A stretch of DNA of 11,780 bases from Candidatus Microgenomates bacterium (GTDB lineage: Bacteria; Patescibacteria; Microgenomatia; JADHYG01). The translations under genes were made by a program, and so were the position numbers. Below are positions 1 through 5,986 of this stretch, one piece after another (position 1 is the first letter of the stretch; every line of letters begins with the position of its first letter). The DNA is taken from the NCBI GenBank assembly GCA_016782545.1, contig JADHYG010000029.1, positions 1 to 11,780 of the forward strand, given 5' to 3'. The notes below the pieces were generated by a model. That model made no database searches, was not told the origin of the DNA, and saw nothing but the letters and a program-made list of their open reading frames with translations.

Positions 1-28
1 AACAATTAACAATTAACAATTAACAATT
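1..28. repeat. AACAATT heptamer tandem repeat
   Basis: Four head-to-tail copies of AACAATT fill the left edge of the window and may continue outside it. The reverse complement of the same heptamer (AATTGTT/ATTGTTG) occurs nearly five times at 9941-9973 inside leuS, so this is a dispersed simple repeat of the genome. It has no visible coding role here. Confidence 0.85.
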
Positions 29-37
29 TCTTTTCTC

Positions 38-63
38 TACATCTTCTCCAAAGTCTTGATGCC
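38..63 (-). repeat. Duplicated 3' end of argS (att-like direct repeat, left copy)
   Basis: Read on the minus strand this stretch encodes GIKTLEKM followed by a stop, almost the same as the argS C-terminus GIKALEKM at 973-998. The two copies match at 24 of 26 bases and lie in the same orientation, one on each side of the HEPN/MNT cassette. The minus-strand frame upstream of this copy meets a stop at 82-84, so only a gene tail remains. Two explanations are possible: a target duplication left by an integrating element that restored the argS 3' end, or the remnant of an older argS duplication. Confidence 0.7.
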
Positions 64-90
64 TTTTAGCAAGCACATTTTTTATCATTT

Positions 91-119
91 TTGACTACAA
101 CCCTTTTTTTTAGTAAACT
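91..119 (+). promoter_or_regulatory. Putative sigma70-type promoter for the HEPN/MNT pair
   Basis: A TTGACT box (91-96, 5/6 match to consensus) is followed after exactly 17 bases by TAAACT (114-119, 4/6 match). Transcription would start near 126, only three or four bases before the ATG at 130, giving a nearly leaderless message. This also argues against the in-frame TTG at 91 as a start codon, because it lies in the -35 box. Confidence 0.45.
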
Positions 120-129
120 AGGTCCATCA

Positions 130-516
130 ATGAAAAAAGAAACTAAATTATGGCTTGATCATGCCAAAGAAGATCTTAAAAACCTTGAGGTCATGTGGAC
201 TGCTCATCGTTACGGGCCAACTGCTTTTTATTGCCAGCAGGCAGTAGAAAAAATTATTAAGGCAATCATCGTCGAAAAGAAAAATCAAGCACCAAGAAAA
301 AGCCATGATTTGTTAAGACTTTTAGAAGACAGCGGCTTGCTTGATGATTTTCCCAAAGAATGGGTGCCTGAATTAAAAGAAATGAGCCGCCACTATTTCA
401 GGGTTCGCTATCCAGATCTAAGCAAAAAATTCTATTCGAGAAGAGAAGCTGTTAAAAAAATGTTAACCATAGCCAAGGAGATATACTCATGGTTTCTAAA
501 AAAGCTAAAAAAATAA
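130..516 (+). CDS. HEPN-domain protein (HepT-like partner of the MNT protein)
   Basis: This 128-residue, all-helical, lysine-rich protein has the size and pattern of small HEPN proteins: an N-terminal WLDHAKEDL helix, a central AFYCQQAVEKIIKAI helix, a KSHDLLRLL segment, and a C-terminal RVRYPDL stretch. It overlaps the MNT gene by 28 bases. In the HepT/MntA (type VII) family HEPN is the RNase toxin and MNT an AMP-transferring antitoxin. I see no R-x4-6-H catalytic motif: the nearest arginine-histidine spacing is RKSH at 57-60. The protein may therefore be a divergent or non-nucleolytic HEPN. I chose ATG 130 over TTG 91 because family members begin with this helix, a weak AGGT lies just upstream, and TTG 91 overlaps the putative -35 box. 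The cassette sits between two copies of the argS 3' end. Confidence 0.85.
   Translation: MKKETKLWLDHAKEDLKNLEVMWTAHRYGPTAFYCQQAVEKIIKAIIVEKKNQAPRKSHDLLRLLEDSGLLDDFPKEWVPELKEMSRHYFRVRYPDLSKKFYSRREAVKKMLTIAKEIYSWFLKKLKK
475..480 (+). promoter_or_regulatory. Shine-Dalgarno site of the MNT gene
   Basis: AAGGAG lies 8 bases before the ATG at 489, inside the end of the HEPN gene. It is the clearest ribosome-binding site in the window and fixes the MNT start. Most other genes here lack one, so strong translation of the presumed antitoxin may matter. Confidence 0.75.
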
Positions 517-812
517 TTTCTGTTTATAAAAACTCATTAGAAAAAAAAGTCAAGATTGATAAATTGATCCTTTTCGGCTCTTGGGCGAGAGGAAAACAAA
601 CTAAAGAGAGCGACCTTGATTTATTGGTTATTTCTCCTGATTTTAATAAACTTTCTGATAAAAAACGTTTTTCTCTTTTGTGGGATGCCAGAAACAATCC
701 TCTGACTCGAAAAATCGATATGGATATCTTGGGTTTAACTCCAGAGGAATTTAGCCAAGCCTCGCCTTTAACTACTCTAGGAGAAATTAAAGAAACCGGA
801 ATAGAAGTTTAA
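489..812 (+). CDS. MNT-type minimal nucleotidyltransferase (MntA-like antitoxin)
   Basis: This 107-residue protein has the nucleotidyltransferase signature GSWARG (residues 30-35) followed by SDLDLLV (41-47). These give the two metal-binding aspartates D42 and D44. A third acidic site is likely within KIDMDILG (D77 or D79). Length and motifs fit the minimal nucleotidyltransferases paired with HEPN proteins. In the characterised MntA/HepT systems the enzyme uses ATP to AMPylate the HEPN partner and silence it. Here the whole catalytic signature is kept, while the HEPN partner lacks the usual RNase motif. The gene has its own strong ribosome-binding site and overlaps the HEPN gene by 28 bases, so the two are surely co-transcribed. 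It ends 45 bases before an intrinsic terminator and converges on argS. Confidence 0.9.
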   Translation: MVSKKAKKIISVYKNSLEKKVKIDKLILFGSWARGKQTKESDLDLLVISPDFNKLSDKKRFSLLWDARNNPLTRKIDMDILGLTPEEFSQASPLTTLGEIKETGIEV

Positions 813-857
813 TCTTCAAATCAAATCTAAAACCCCACCCCCAATCTAAAAATTCAC

Positions 858-881
858 CCCCGCTCAACGGGGTCTTTTTTT
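858..881 (+). terminator. Intrinsic terminator of the HEPN/MNT operon
   Basis: A CCCCG/CGGGG stem (858-862 with 868-872, loop CTCAA) is followed by TC and seven T residues (875-881), 45 bases after the MNT stop. The same CCCCGCT-type hairpin recurs at 5778-5792 and 7025-7039. Confidence 0.75.
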
Positions 882-900
882 AAGCTAAAACGGTAAATTA

Positions 901-940
901 ACTTTTTACCCCACGATCGTGGGTTAAAAATTGAGGCTAA
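901..940 (+). repeat. Intergenic palindromic element, copy 1 (GAGGCTAA tail to the right)
   Basis: An imperfect 32-base palindrome (901-932) centred on ACGATCGT has two mismatched pairs (902/931, 909/924) and is followed by TTGAGGCTAA. The arms are T-rich then A-rich, the wrong polarity for a terminator U-tract. Three other copies lie at 7008-7047, 7874-7914 and 9772-9811. This copy is inverted relative to those, so it faces the plus-strand MNT gene. Confidence 0.85.
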
Positions 941-971
941 AGTGAGAGTTTTTATGCTTTTTATTCCTGAC

Positions 972-2777
972 TTACATCTTCTCCAAGGCCTTGATGCCGA
1001 GTAGATTGAGACCGTTTTGAAGGACTTGCGCAGTTGCTATAGTTAAAGCCAATCTAAAATCTCTTAAATCTTCATCTTTATATTTGTCATTTGGATTTTG
1101 GCATTTGGCATTTATAATGGAGTGTTTATTATAAAACCCATTAAACTTCTGCGCTAAATCAAAAAGATAATTACAAATCAAATTCGGCGCGTAATTCTTC
1201 CCTGCTTCTTTGACCACTTCTGGAAACTTATAAAGAGTTCTTAGAACTGCTATTTCTTCTTTATTTAGTTTAGAATTTCGAATTTTGAATTTAGAATTTG
1301 TTTCGGATTTCGAATTTCGGATTTCGGATTTACGCAGCACGGAACGTGCTCGAGCATATGCATACTGAAGATACGGCCCCGAGTCTCCCTCCATATTTAT
1401 CGACTCATCTATATCAAAAACAATCTCTCTGGATGGGGAGAATTTTAAAAAAGAATATTTAACCGCCCCAACCGTCACAATTTCCGCTACCTCATCACTC
1501 ATCTTAAATTCTTTAAGCAAGCGCTTTTTCACTTCATCAATCAGCCATTCTCCCAAAACCACATTACCCAACCGCGAGGCCATCTTACCCTTTTTTAACT
1601 TTACCCAGCCATAGACCAGATGATATTGCTTGTCTTTGAACTTCTCAGAATCCAAAAGCTCTTCCACTTTAAAAGTAACTTTAAAAAAACTTGTTTGTTC
1701 AGGTCCAACCACATGAATACACTTGTCAATTTCTCCAAATTCAGAAAATTCAAGCTGGGACAGTCTTAACTCTTTGCCTTCATAAGTGGGAAAGTCTAGA
1801 GAATTAATAAAAACTCTTGTATCTAAACCATACTTTTCTCCATCAAAAATAATCGCTCCCTCACTCTCTTTTAAAATTCCCTTTTTGACTGCTTCTTTAG
1901 CTACTTCTTTGCCGCTAACAACTTCACTTTCAAAATAAAGACGATCAAACTTTGAATAAACCCGTTTATAAATCCTGTCAAAATAATCTAAACTCCATTG
2001 TCTAGTTTCCTGCCAAAGAGGGATGATTTTCGGATCTTGATTGTAAATCTGACCATTGATTTTGATAATCTCCTCTTTTGCTTTTTCATCTTCTTCATAA
2101 GCTTTATTCCCTTCAGCATATGCTTTCCCCAAAAACTCAATCTTTTCATCCAAGGTTTTTAGTTTTTTGTTATCTGTTTTTTGTTTTTTTATTGCCCACA
2201 GGCATTTTGCAATATGAAGTCCCACATCACCTTGATAATTGGTTCTAATCACTTTCACCCCATTCGCCTCTAAAATCCTCACTATTGATTCACCCAAAGT
2301 AATATTGCGCAAATGACCAATATGAAAAGGCTTGTGGGTGTTAGGATGGGCGAACTCCACCATGATCTTTTGCTTTCCAAGCTTGCCTGATCGACCAAAC
2401 ATCTCTTTCTCTTTAATTATCTGAATAATTGAAGTGGCTAAATATGCTTTTGACAGCCAAAAATTAATAAAGCCGGGAGGAACCACCTCAACTTTCTCCA
2501 AATAATCAGTTTTCGGCAAATTCTTGACAATTAATTTCGCTAAATCCAAAGGGCTTTTAATTTTAAACCCTTCGGGTTTAAAAGTCTGCGCAAACATCGC
2601 CATCGCAATGTTTGCGCTGTAATCCCCATGAGATTCTTCTTGTGGATGCTCAAGATGAATATCCTCGACTTTTAAACCCTCATCAAACTCACTCGCCGCC
2701 CGCCAAACAAGTTCTTGCAGTTGACACACAATACTCCCTTTATCCACCAAATTGTCATTAACTTTTTTAAGTTTCAT
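972..2777 (-). CDS. argS: Arginyl-tRNA synthetase
   Basis: This 601-residue class I aminoacyl-tRNA synthetase charges tRNA-Arg in the cytoplasm. In order it shows the ArgS-specific N-terminal domain (about 1-110, with EESHGDYSANIAM), the HIGH motif (HIGH, 152-155, within PNTHKPFHIGHLRN), a KMSKS-type loop of the form KMASR (398-402), and the C-terminal helical anticodon-binding domain opening with GPYLQYAYARARSVLRK (467-483). The length is at the upper end of the family because residues 484-505 are a repeat-derived insertion rich in S, N, K and R. ATG 2777 follows a weak GAGAAG. The gene lies 36 bases after the nucleoside hydrolase and is the last gene of the operon that begins at the T-box at 5720-5945, whose specifier codon is CGA (Arg). 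Its last 26 bases are duplicated at 38-63. Confidence 0.97.
   Translation of the reverse strand: MKLKKVNDNLVDKGSIVCQLQELVWRAASEFDEGLKVEDIHLEHPQEESHGDYSANIAMAMFAQTFKPEGFKIKSPLDLAKLIVKNLPKTDYLEKVEVVPPGFINFWLSKAYLATSIIQIIKEKEMFGRSGKLGKQKIMVEFAHPNTHKPFHIGHLRNITLGESIVRILEANGVKVIRTNYQGDVGLHIAKCLWAIKKQKTDNKKLKTLDEKIEFLGKAYAEGNKAYEEDEKAKEEIIKINGQIYNQDPKIIPLWQETRQWSLDYFDRIYKRVYSKFDRLYFESEVVSGKEVAKEAVKKGILKESEGAIIFDGEKYGLDTRVFINSLDFPTYEGKELRLSQLEFSEFGEIDKCIHVVGPEQTSFFKVTFKVEELLDSEKFKDKQYHLVYGWVKLKKGKMASRLGNVVLGEWLIDEVKKRLLKEFKMSDEVAEIVTVGAVKYSFLKFSPSREIVFDIDESINMEGDSGPYLQYAYARARSVLRKSEIRNSKSETNSKFKIRNSKLNKEEIAVLRTLYKFPEVVKEAGKNYAPNLICNYLFDLAQKFNGFYNKHSIINAKCQNPNDKYKDEDLRDFRLALTIATAQVLQNGLNLLGIKALEKM
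973..998 (-). repeat. 3' end of argS (att-like direct repeat, right copy)
   Basis: This is the functional argS terminus, ending GIKALEKM. It matches 38-63 at 24 of 26 bases in the same orientation, with 909 bases between the two copies that contain only the HEPN/MNT cassette, its terminator and one palindromic element. Confidence 0.7.
1263..1328 (-). repeat. TTCGGATTT/AATTTCGAATT repeat inside argS
   Basis: Degenerate 7-8 base units (TTTCGGA, GAATTTCG, TTTAGAA) are strung together and read in frame as residues 484-505 of ArgS. A closely similar array occurs inside leuS at 10906-11043. The stretch is low in complexity and unlike the flanking codons. Confidence 0.8.
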
Positions 2778-2813
2778 AACTTCTCAAACAAAGTATACCA
2801 GAATTTTTCTCAT

Positions 2814-3680
2814 TTACATAAAAACTTTTTTATAAAGCCTAAGCGCCAATCCTTGAGAATCAATAATATCCACAGCAATTTTACACTTTGGATTGAATCT
2901 GCTTAAAACCGTCTGACCTCGACGACTTCCTTTAGTAACAACTTCCACTCCTGAAGAAGTCCATTTAGCTAATTGAGGGTAAAAAGTTAAATAAACCGCT
3001 AAAGGATCATGAAGCTCAAAGTTCATCTGTTTTTTATCACCATATTGTTGAAACCATGTCAATAATAGCCTCTTGGCCCACTTTTGATATGGCAATTTTT
3101 CAGATGCATCAAGAATCTGCTCTTTTGTCCAAAAAACCTTTGTGGTAACATCTAAAGGAACTATTTTTATATCATTACCGTTGCAGTGATGGAAAAACTT
3201 TGCGGCGGCATCTGGATCAAAAGCAATATTGGTTTCTGCATATTGAGTCTCATTACCGCCAACATTAAAAGCTCCACCCATGATAGTAATTTGCTTAATC
3301 TTGATTTTCTTTTGCATTTTGTAAACATCTGTCATTGGTCCTAAAGAAATTACATGCAAGTCTTCTGGATAATCCTCTAGTAGATAAACCTTTTCTATAT
3401 CAACTTCTGGATGTATCTCCCAAACACCATCCGGACCATGAAAATAAGTGGGCCAGGAATGCTTCAAAGGTTTAAGAGGCTCTTTTGAACCATGAATAAA
3501 TCTCCAGTTATTTGCCATAAAAACAATAAATTCTTTTGCGTTTTGAGAAGTAAACCGTTCTGGTGCATTCCCAAAAGTCGAAACAAGAACATTCTCTGAT
3601 TTTGGAGACAATTCAAATAGCAACAATAAGGCTATTAAGTCATCAATGCCTGGGTCGGTAACTATGGTAAAGTTTTTCAT
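2814..3680 (-). CDS. Inosine/uridine-preferring-type nucleoside hydrolase
   Basis: This 288-residue protein of the nucleoside N-ribohydrolase family is predicted to split a nucleoside (or a nucleotide-like ribosyl compound) into base and ribose. Visible family features are the calcium-binding loop TDPGIDD (D9, D13, D14), FGN near N38, HGPDG (81-85), IMGGAF (133-138), the ETN pair E149/N151 before FDPDAA, and the C-terminal HDP (H224/D225). The usual DTDPG opening reads VTDPG here, but the metal-ligand aspartates are kept. The substrate cannot be told from sequence. The ATG lies 7 bases after the stop of the PRTase-HAD gene, suggesting translational coupling, and argS follows 36 bases later. 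One hypothesis is that it releases a base or ribose for the upstream phosphoribosyltransferase. Confidence 0.9.
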   Translation of the reverse strand: MKNFTIVTDPGIDDLIALLLLFELSPKSENVLVSTFGNAPERFTSQNAKEFIVFMANNWRFIHGSKEPLKPLKHSWPTYFHGPDGVWEIHPEVDIEKVYLLEDYPEDLHVISLGPMTDVYKMQKKIKIKQITIMGGAFNVGGNETQYAETNIAFDPDAAAKFFHHCNGNDIKIVPLDVTTKVFWTKEQILDASEKLPYQKWAKRLLLTWFQQYGDKKQMNFELHDPLAVYLTFYPQLAKWTSSGVEVVTKGSRRGQTVLSRFNPKCKIAVDIIDSQGLALRLYKKVFM

Positions 3681-3687
3681 ATCTTTT

Positions 3688-5556
3688 TTATTTAAATTGT
3701 GACAAAATATCTATAACACCATTAATTGTTGGTTTGTCTGAGAAATAAAAAGCCTTCTCTTTTGTTTCTTCTGAAATTCTTGATCCTCTAACAAAAGCAC
3801 ACCTTGCTCCTGTTGATGGGCATACCCAATCAGATTGACTGTTTCCAATCATAATCACATTATAGCTAAACTGACTTAACAAAGTTAAAGTTTTACCTTT
3901 ATTTTGTTGGCAATCTCCAGGATGAATAGCAAAATAATTATATTTAGGACTACAATCAATGCTTATGCCTTGAGTGTCAGTAAAAACTTTCCCTAATTGC
4001 CCTATAAATTCCGGCGGCCCAAAAACACTTACCGAAGTTTCTCGATTAGCGCCAAAGGCCCAAAAATTACTTGAGTAATCTGGAGTTTTACCTCTAAATT
4101 CAGGTGCTACACAATCCTTGTCTTGTTTGTAGCTCCCGGATGCAACATCTATTATCATTCCCTTAAATCCACTAATCCCATCTAACTCGTTTAGAATTAT
4201 TTTTCTACCATTATTAGAAATTATACTGCCGTTTTCTGCTATGATTGGGCCATCAGCTAACCCAACCTGCTGGGAAAATTCGACAAGTTGCGGCAAGGGA
4301 GAATCTGAACAAAGACCGATTCCAAAACCTTGTTTCTTGAGTTGATCAACTGCCTGGCTGAATTCAAAAAGTGCTTTGTTATCAATACACCCATCTACTG
4401 AATCCTCGGCAATTAATGTTCCATTAACATCAATAAAGATCAAATTGGCTGGTAACTTTAATTTTTCTAACTCTTCATGGATTGCTCCTAAATCAGAATT
4501 TCTCTTCCAAAGAGAATCTAGATTTTCAATCGACCAAGCAACCACTTGACTCATAGGAGTGTTTGAGTCAAAACCATACAAATTATGCATCAATTGCACA
4601 AAATAACTATCCATATGCTTTAAAAGAATGGATTTATTAATCCTTTCTTCTGTTCTTTGAAAAAATTCAAAATTTGCTTGAAGCACCTTTAAAGCAAACT
4701 CCTTTTCTGTCTCATTGGGAATGCTTGCTCTTGCTGCTGTGCTCACGAAAGGAAGAACATAGGGAGCTCGACCATATCCTCCATCAGGAAGCTTAATCAC
4801 TAAACCACTAGCTCCTAAAAGAAAATCTCTAGGATCACCAAGATCAACTTTGTCAAAGATATCACTACCATCAACTGCCTTATATTTCACAACTGGATCA
4901 ACAACAATCTCCATTTCTTCAAGTTTAGTTGGATTTCCAACCTGAATACCAGGAATAACTTTTTGAATGATAACACCAGCTTTTAATAATGCTCCCAAGG
5001 CTTTAATAAGACTCCCACCGCTGAAAATATCATCCTCAACTACACACACGGGAACGACTCCTAACTCCTCTGCTAATTGTTTGGCTTGATAATCAAGCCA
5101 TTTAGAACCAGGTCGATTAACCTGACCATGATCTTTTTTTCCGCCACTATAATAGCCTCTGGAAACTTCAAACTCATGAACTCCTTTAGTCATTAACGGA
5201 TCTAAACTGATAATTGGCAAGATTCCTGCTTTTTCTTTTTCTTTCTGATCAAGAATATCAGGATCATATAAATGAAGTTCAATTTTGCCTTTACTAGAAA
5301 AAGCCCATAAAAAGACATCTGCCAATTTGCTAAAGAAGAGATCATATTCTTCCAAAAGAATTTGTTTTGTCTGTTCCTGATCAAGCGAATACTCACTGGT
5401 TAAACTTTCTACTATTGGCGTCATCGTGAAGTTTCCATCTTTTCTCATGATGTAGACAAAATCCACATCAGGATCAACCTCGACAACTTCTGTTTGAGGT
5501 TTTAAAATTTCAGCCCAACTTAATGCTCCTGAAAAAGTAAGATTTTCTTTTGCCAT
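3688..5556 (-). CDS. Phosphoribosyltransferase-HAD phosphatase fusion protein
   Basis: This 622-residue two-domain protein has an N-terminal half (about 100-340) with a type I phosphoribosyltransferase PRPP loop, VVEDDIFSGGSL (172-183), and a YGRAPYVLPF segment further on. The C-terminal half (about 370-622) is a HAD hydrolase of the Cof-like type: motif I IDVNGT (nucleophile D376), motif II around CSDS (416-419), ENGSII (441-446), lysine in NKGK (552-555), and motif IV IGNSQSD (570-576). Two HAD positions differ from the usual: the DxD second acid is N378, and the GD of motif IV is GN. An N-terminal 100 residues match nothing I recognise. It is the first gene after the T-box leader and is coupled to a nucleoside hydrolase, so a role in base or nucleotide salvage or modification is plausible. 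The substrate is unknown. No Shine-Dalgarno site precedes ATG 5556. Confidence 0.8.
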   Translation of the reverse strand: MAKENLTFSGALSWAEILKPQTEVVEVDPDVDFVYIMRKDGNFTMTPIVESLTSEYSLDQEQTKQILLEEYDLFFSKLADVFLWAFSSKGKIELHLYDPDILDQKEKEKAGILPIISLDPLMTKGVHEFEVSRGYYSGGKKDHGQVNRPGSKWLDYQAKQLAEELGVVPVCVVEDDIFSGGSLIKALGALLKAGVIIQKVIPGIQVGNPTKLEEMEIVVDPVVKYKAVDGSDIFDKVDLGDPRDFLLGASGLVIKLPDGGYGRAPYVLPFVSTAARASIPNETEKEFALKVLQANFEFFQRTEERINKSILLKHMDSYFVQLMHNLYGFDSNTPMSQVVAWSIENLDSLWKRNSDLGAIHEELEKLKLPANLIFIDVNGTLIAEDSVDGCIDNKALFEFSQAVDQLKKQGFGIGLCSDSPLPQLVEFSQQVGLADGPIIAENGSIISNNGRKIILNELDGISGFKGMIIDVASGSYKQDKDCVAPEFRGKTPDYSSNFWAFGANRETSVSVFGPPEFIGQLGKVFTDTQGISIDCSPKYNYFAIHPGDCQQNKGKTLTLLSQFSYNVIMIGNSQSDWVCPSTGARCAFVRGSRISEETKEKAFYFSDKPTINGVIDILSQFK

Positions 5557-5605
5557 TTTAGTTTGCTTTTTTGACTAAAACCATAAAATGTGATAAAAAC
5601 CAAAC

Positions 5606-5677
5606 AGGGCGTGACAGTATGCAATCGGCCAATGGCCGATCGATCTTCCCGGATCAAATGCGTATTTGCTACGCCCT
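5606..5677 (-). other. 72-nt multi-hairpin element of unknown function in the leader
   Basis: Outer arms AGGGCGT (5606-5612) and ACGCCCT (5671-5677) enclose three small hairpins: ATCGGCC/GGCCGAT (5624-5630 with 5634-5640), GATC/GATC (5642-5645 with 5652-5655), and CAAAT/ATTTG (5655-5659 with 5664-5668). It lies between the T-box terminator and the start of the PRTase-HAD gene. A TATAAT (5678-5683, minus strand) sits right at its upstream edge, with only a poor -35. I recognise no known riboswitch class. It could be a structured RNA, a second control element, or a palindromic mobile repeat. Confidence 0.5.
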
Positions 5678-5719
5678 ATTATATTTTAATATTTATATTT
5701 ACATTAATTTATAACCAAT

Positions 5720-5744
5720 AAAAAAACCGTCCCTAGAGGGACGG
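5720..5744 (-). terminator. T-box intrinsic terminator
   Basis: CCGTCCCT/AGGGACGG forms a stem of 7-8 pairs (5727-5744), followed on the minus strand by seven U residues (5720-5726). Its 5' arm is shared with the antiterminator. It should also block read-through from the upstream competence genes. Confidence 0.9.
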
Positions 5745-5945
5745 TGAGCTTGTCGAACCGTGGTACCACCCTTTTTCCCCCGCTAAGCGGGGCTCATTAG
5801 TAAAGCCTACTTGCCATAACGACTTTCTTCGGCCTCTGGCTCAAGGACTCGTTCACTGAGTCTTTCAATCTGGCGCTTCCACCATCCGCCAGTCTCTATC
5901 ATCTACTCAACTCAGCTACTATTCCCCTTCATCGCCTATGCAATT
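5720..5945 (-). promoter_or_regulatory. T-box riboswitch leader, probable arginine (CGA) specifier
   Basis: On the minus strand the leader contains a complete T-box. Stem I has its base at AAGGG/TCCTT (5925-5929 with 5843-5847), a loop-E motif AGTA (5917-5920) opposite GAA (5852-5854), and a CTGAGT/ACTCAG stem (5910-5915 with 5856-5861). Above these are an AGAGA bulge and a CTGGCG/CGCCAG apical stem (5887-5892 with 5870-5875). The codon directly after GAA is CGA (5849-5851), an arginine codon. A CCCCGCT/AGCGGGG stem III (5778-5792) precedes the T-box sequence AGGGTGGTACCACGG (5758-5772). AGGG and ACGG can pair with CCCT and CCGT of the terminator 5' arm to form the antiterminator. Downstream genes are PRTase-HAD, nucleoside hydrolase and argS. 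Uncharged tRNA-Arg should allow read-through. The specifier is inferred from position but agrees with argS in the operon. Confidence 0.9.
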
Positions 5946-5951
5946 GAAATT

Positions 5952-5980
5952 AATATATCATACTTGTCAAATTCTGTCAA
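5952..5980 (-). promoter_or_regulatory. Strong sigma70-type promoter of the T-box operon
   Basis: On the minus strand a perfect TTGACA (5975-5980) is followed after 17 bases by TATATT (5952-5957) with an extended -10 TGA. The predicted start is near 5945, at the first base of the T-box leader. It begins only 6 bases after the stop of the upstream hydrolase gene. A second TTGACA lies inside the spacer (5965-5970) but is too close to the -10 to serve. Confidence 0.85.
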
Positions 5981-5986
5981 GCAAAT

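Noticed and set aside
91..129. TTG at 91 as the start of the HEPN gene
   Set aside because: It would add 13 residues unlike the family N-terminus, and it falls in the likely -35 box. ATG 130 fits the HEPN first helix.
2778..2813. Separate promoter for argS (TATACT in the gap after the nucleoside hydrolase)
   Set aside because: No acceptable -35 box lies 16-18 bases upstream, and the tight gene spacing favours transcription from the T-box promoter.
2715..2906. Short plus-strand open frame across the argS/nucleoside hydrolase junction
   Set aside because: It overlaps two well-supported minus-strand genes, has no family features and has no ribosome-binding site.
3688..5556. Assignment of the PRTase-HAD fusion to the tellurium-resistance-linked PRTase/HAD operons
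   Set aside because: The domain types are reminiscent, but no TerD, ATP-grasp or other Ter gene is present and I cannot confirm orthology.
5606..5677. tRNA gene or c-di-GMP, guanidine or fluoride riboswitch
   Set aside because: No cloverleaf arms, T-loop or anticodon arrangement, and none of the conserved cores of those riboswitches can be found.
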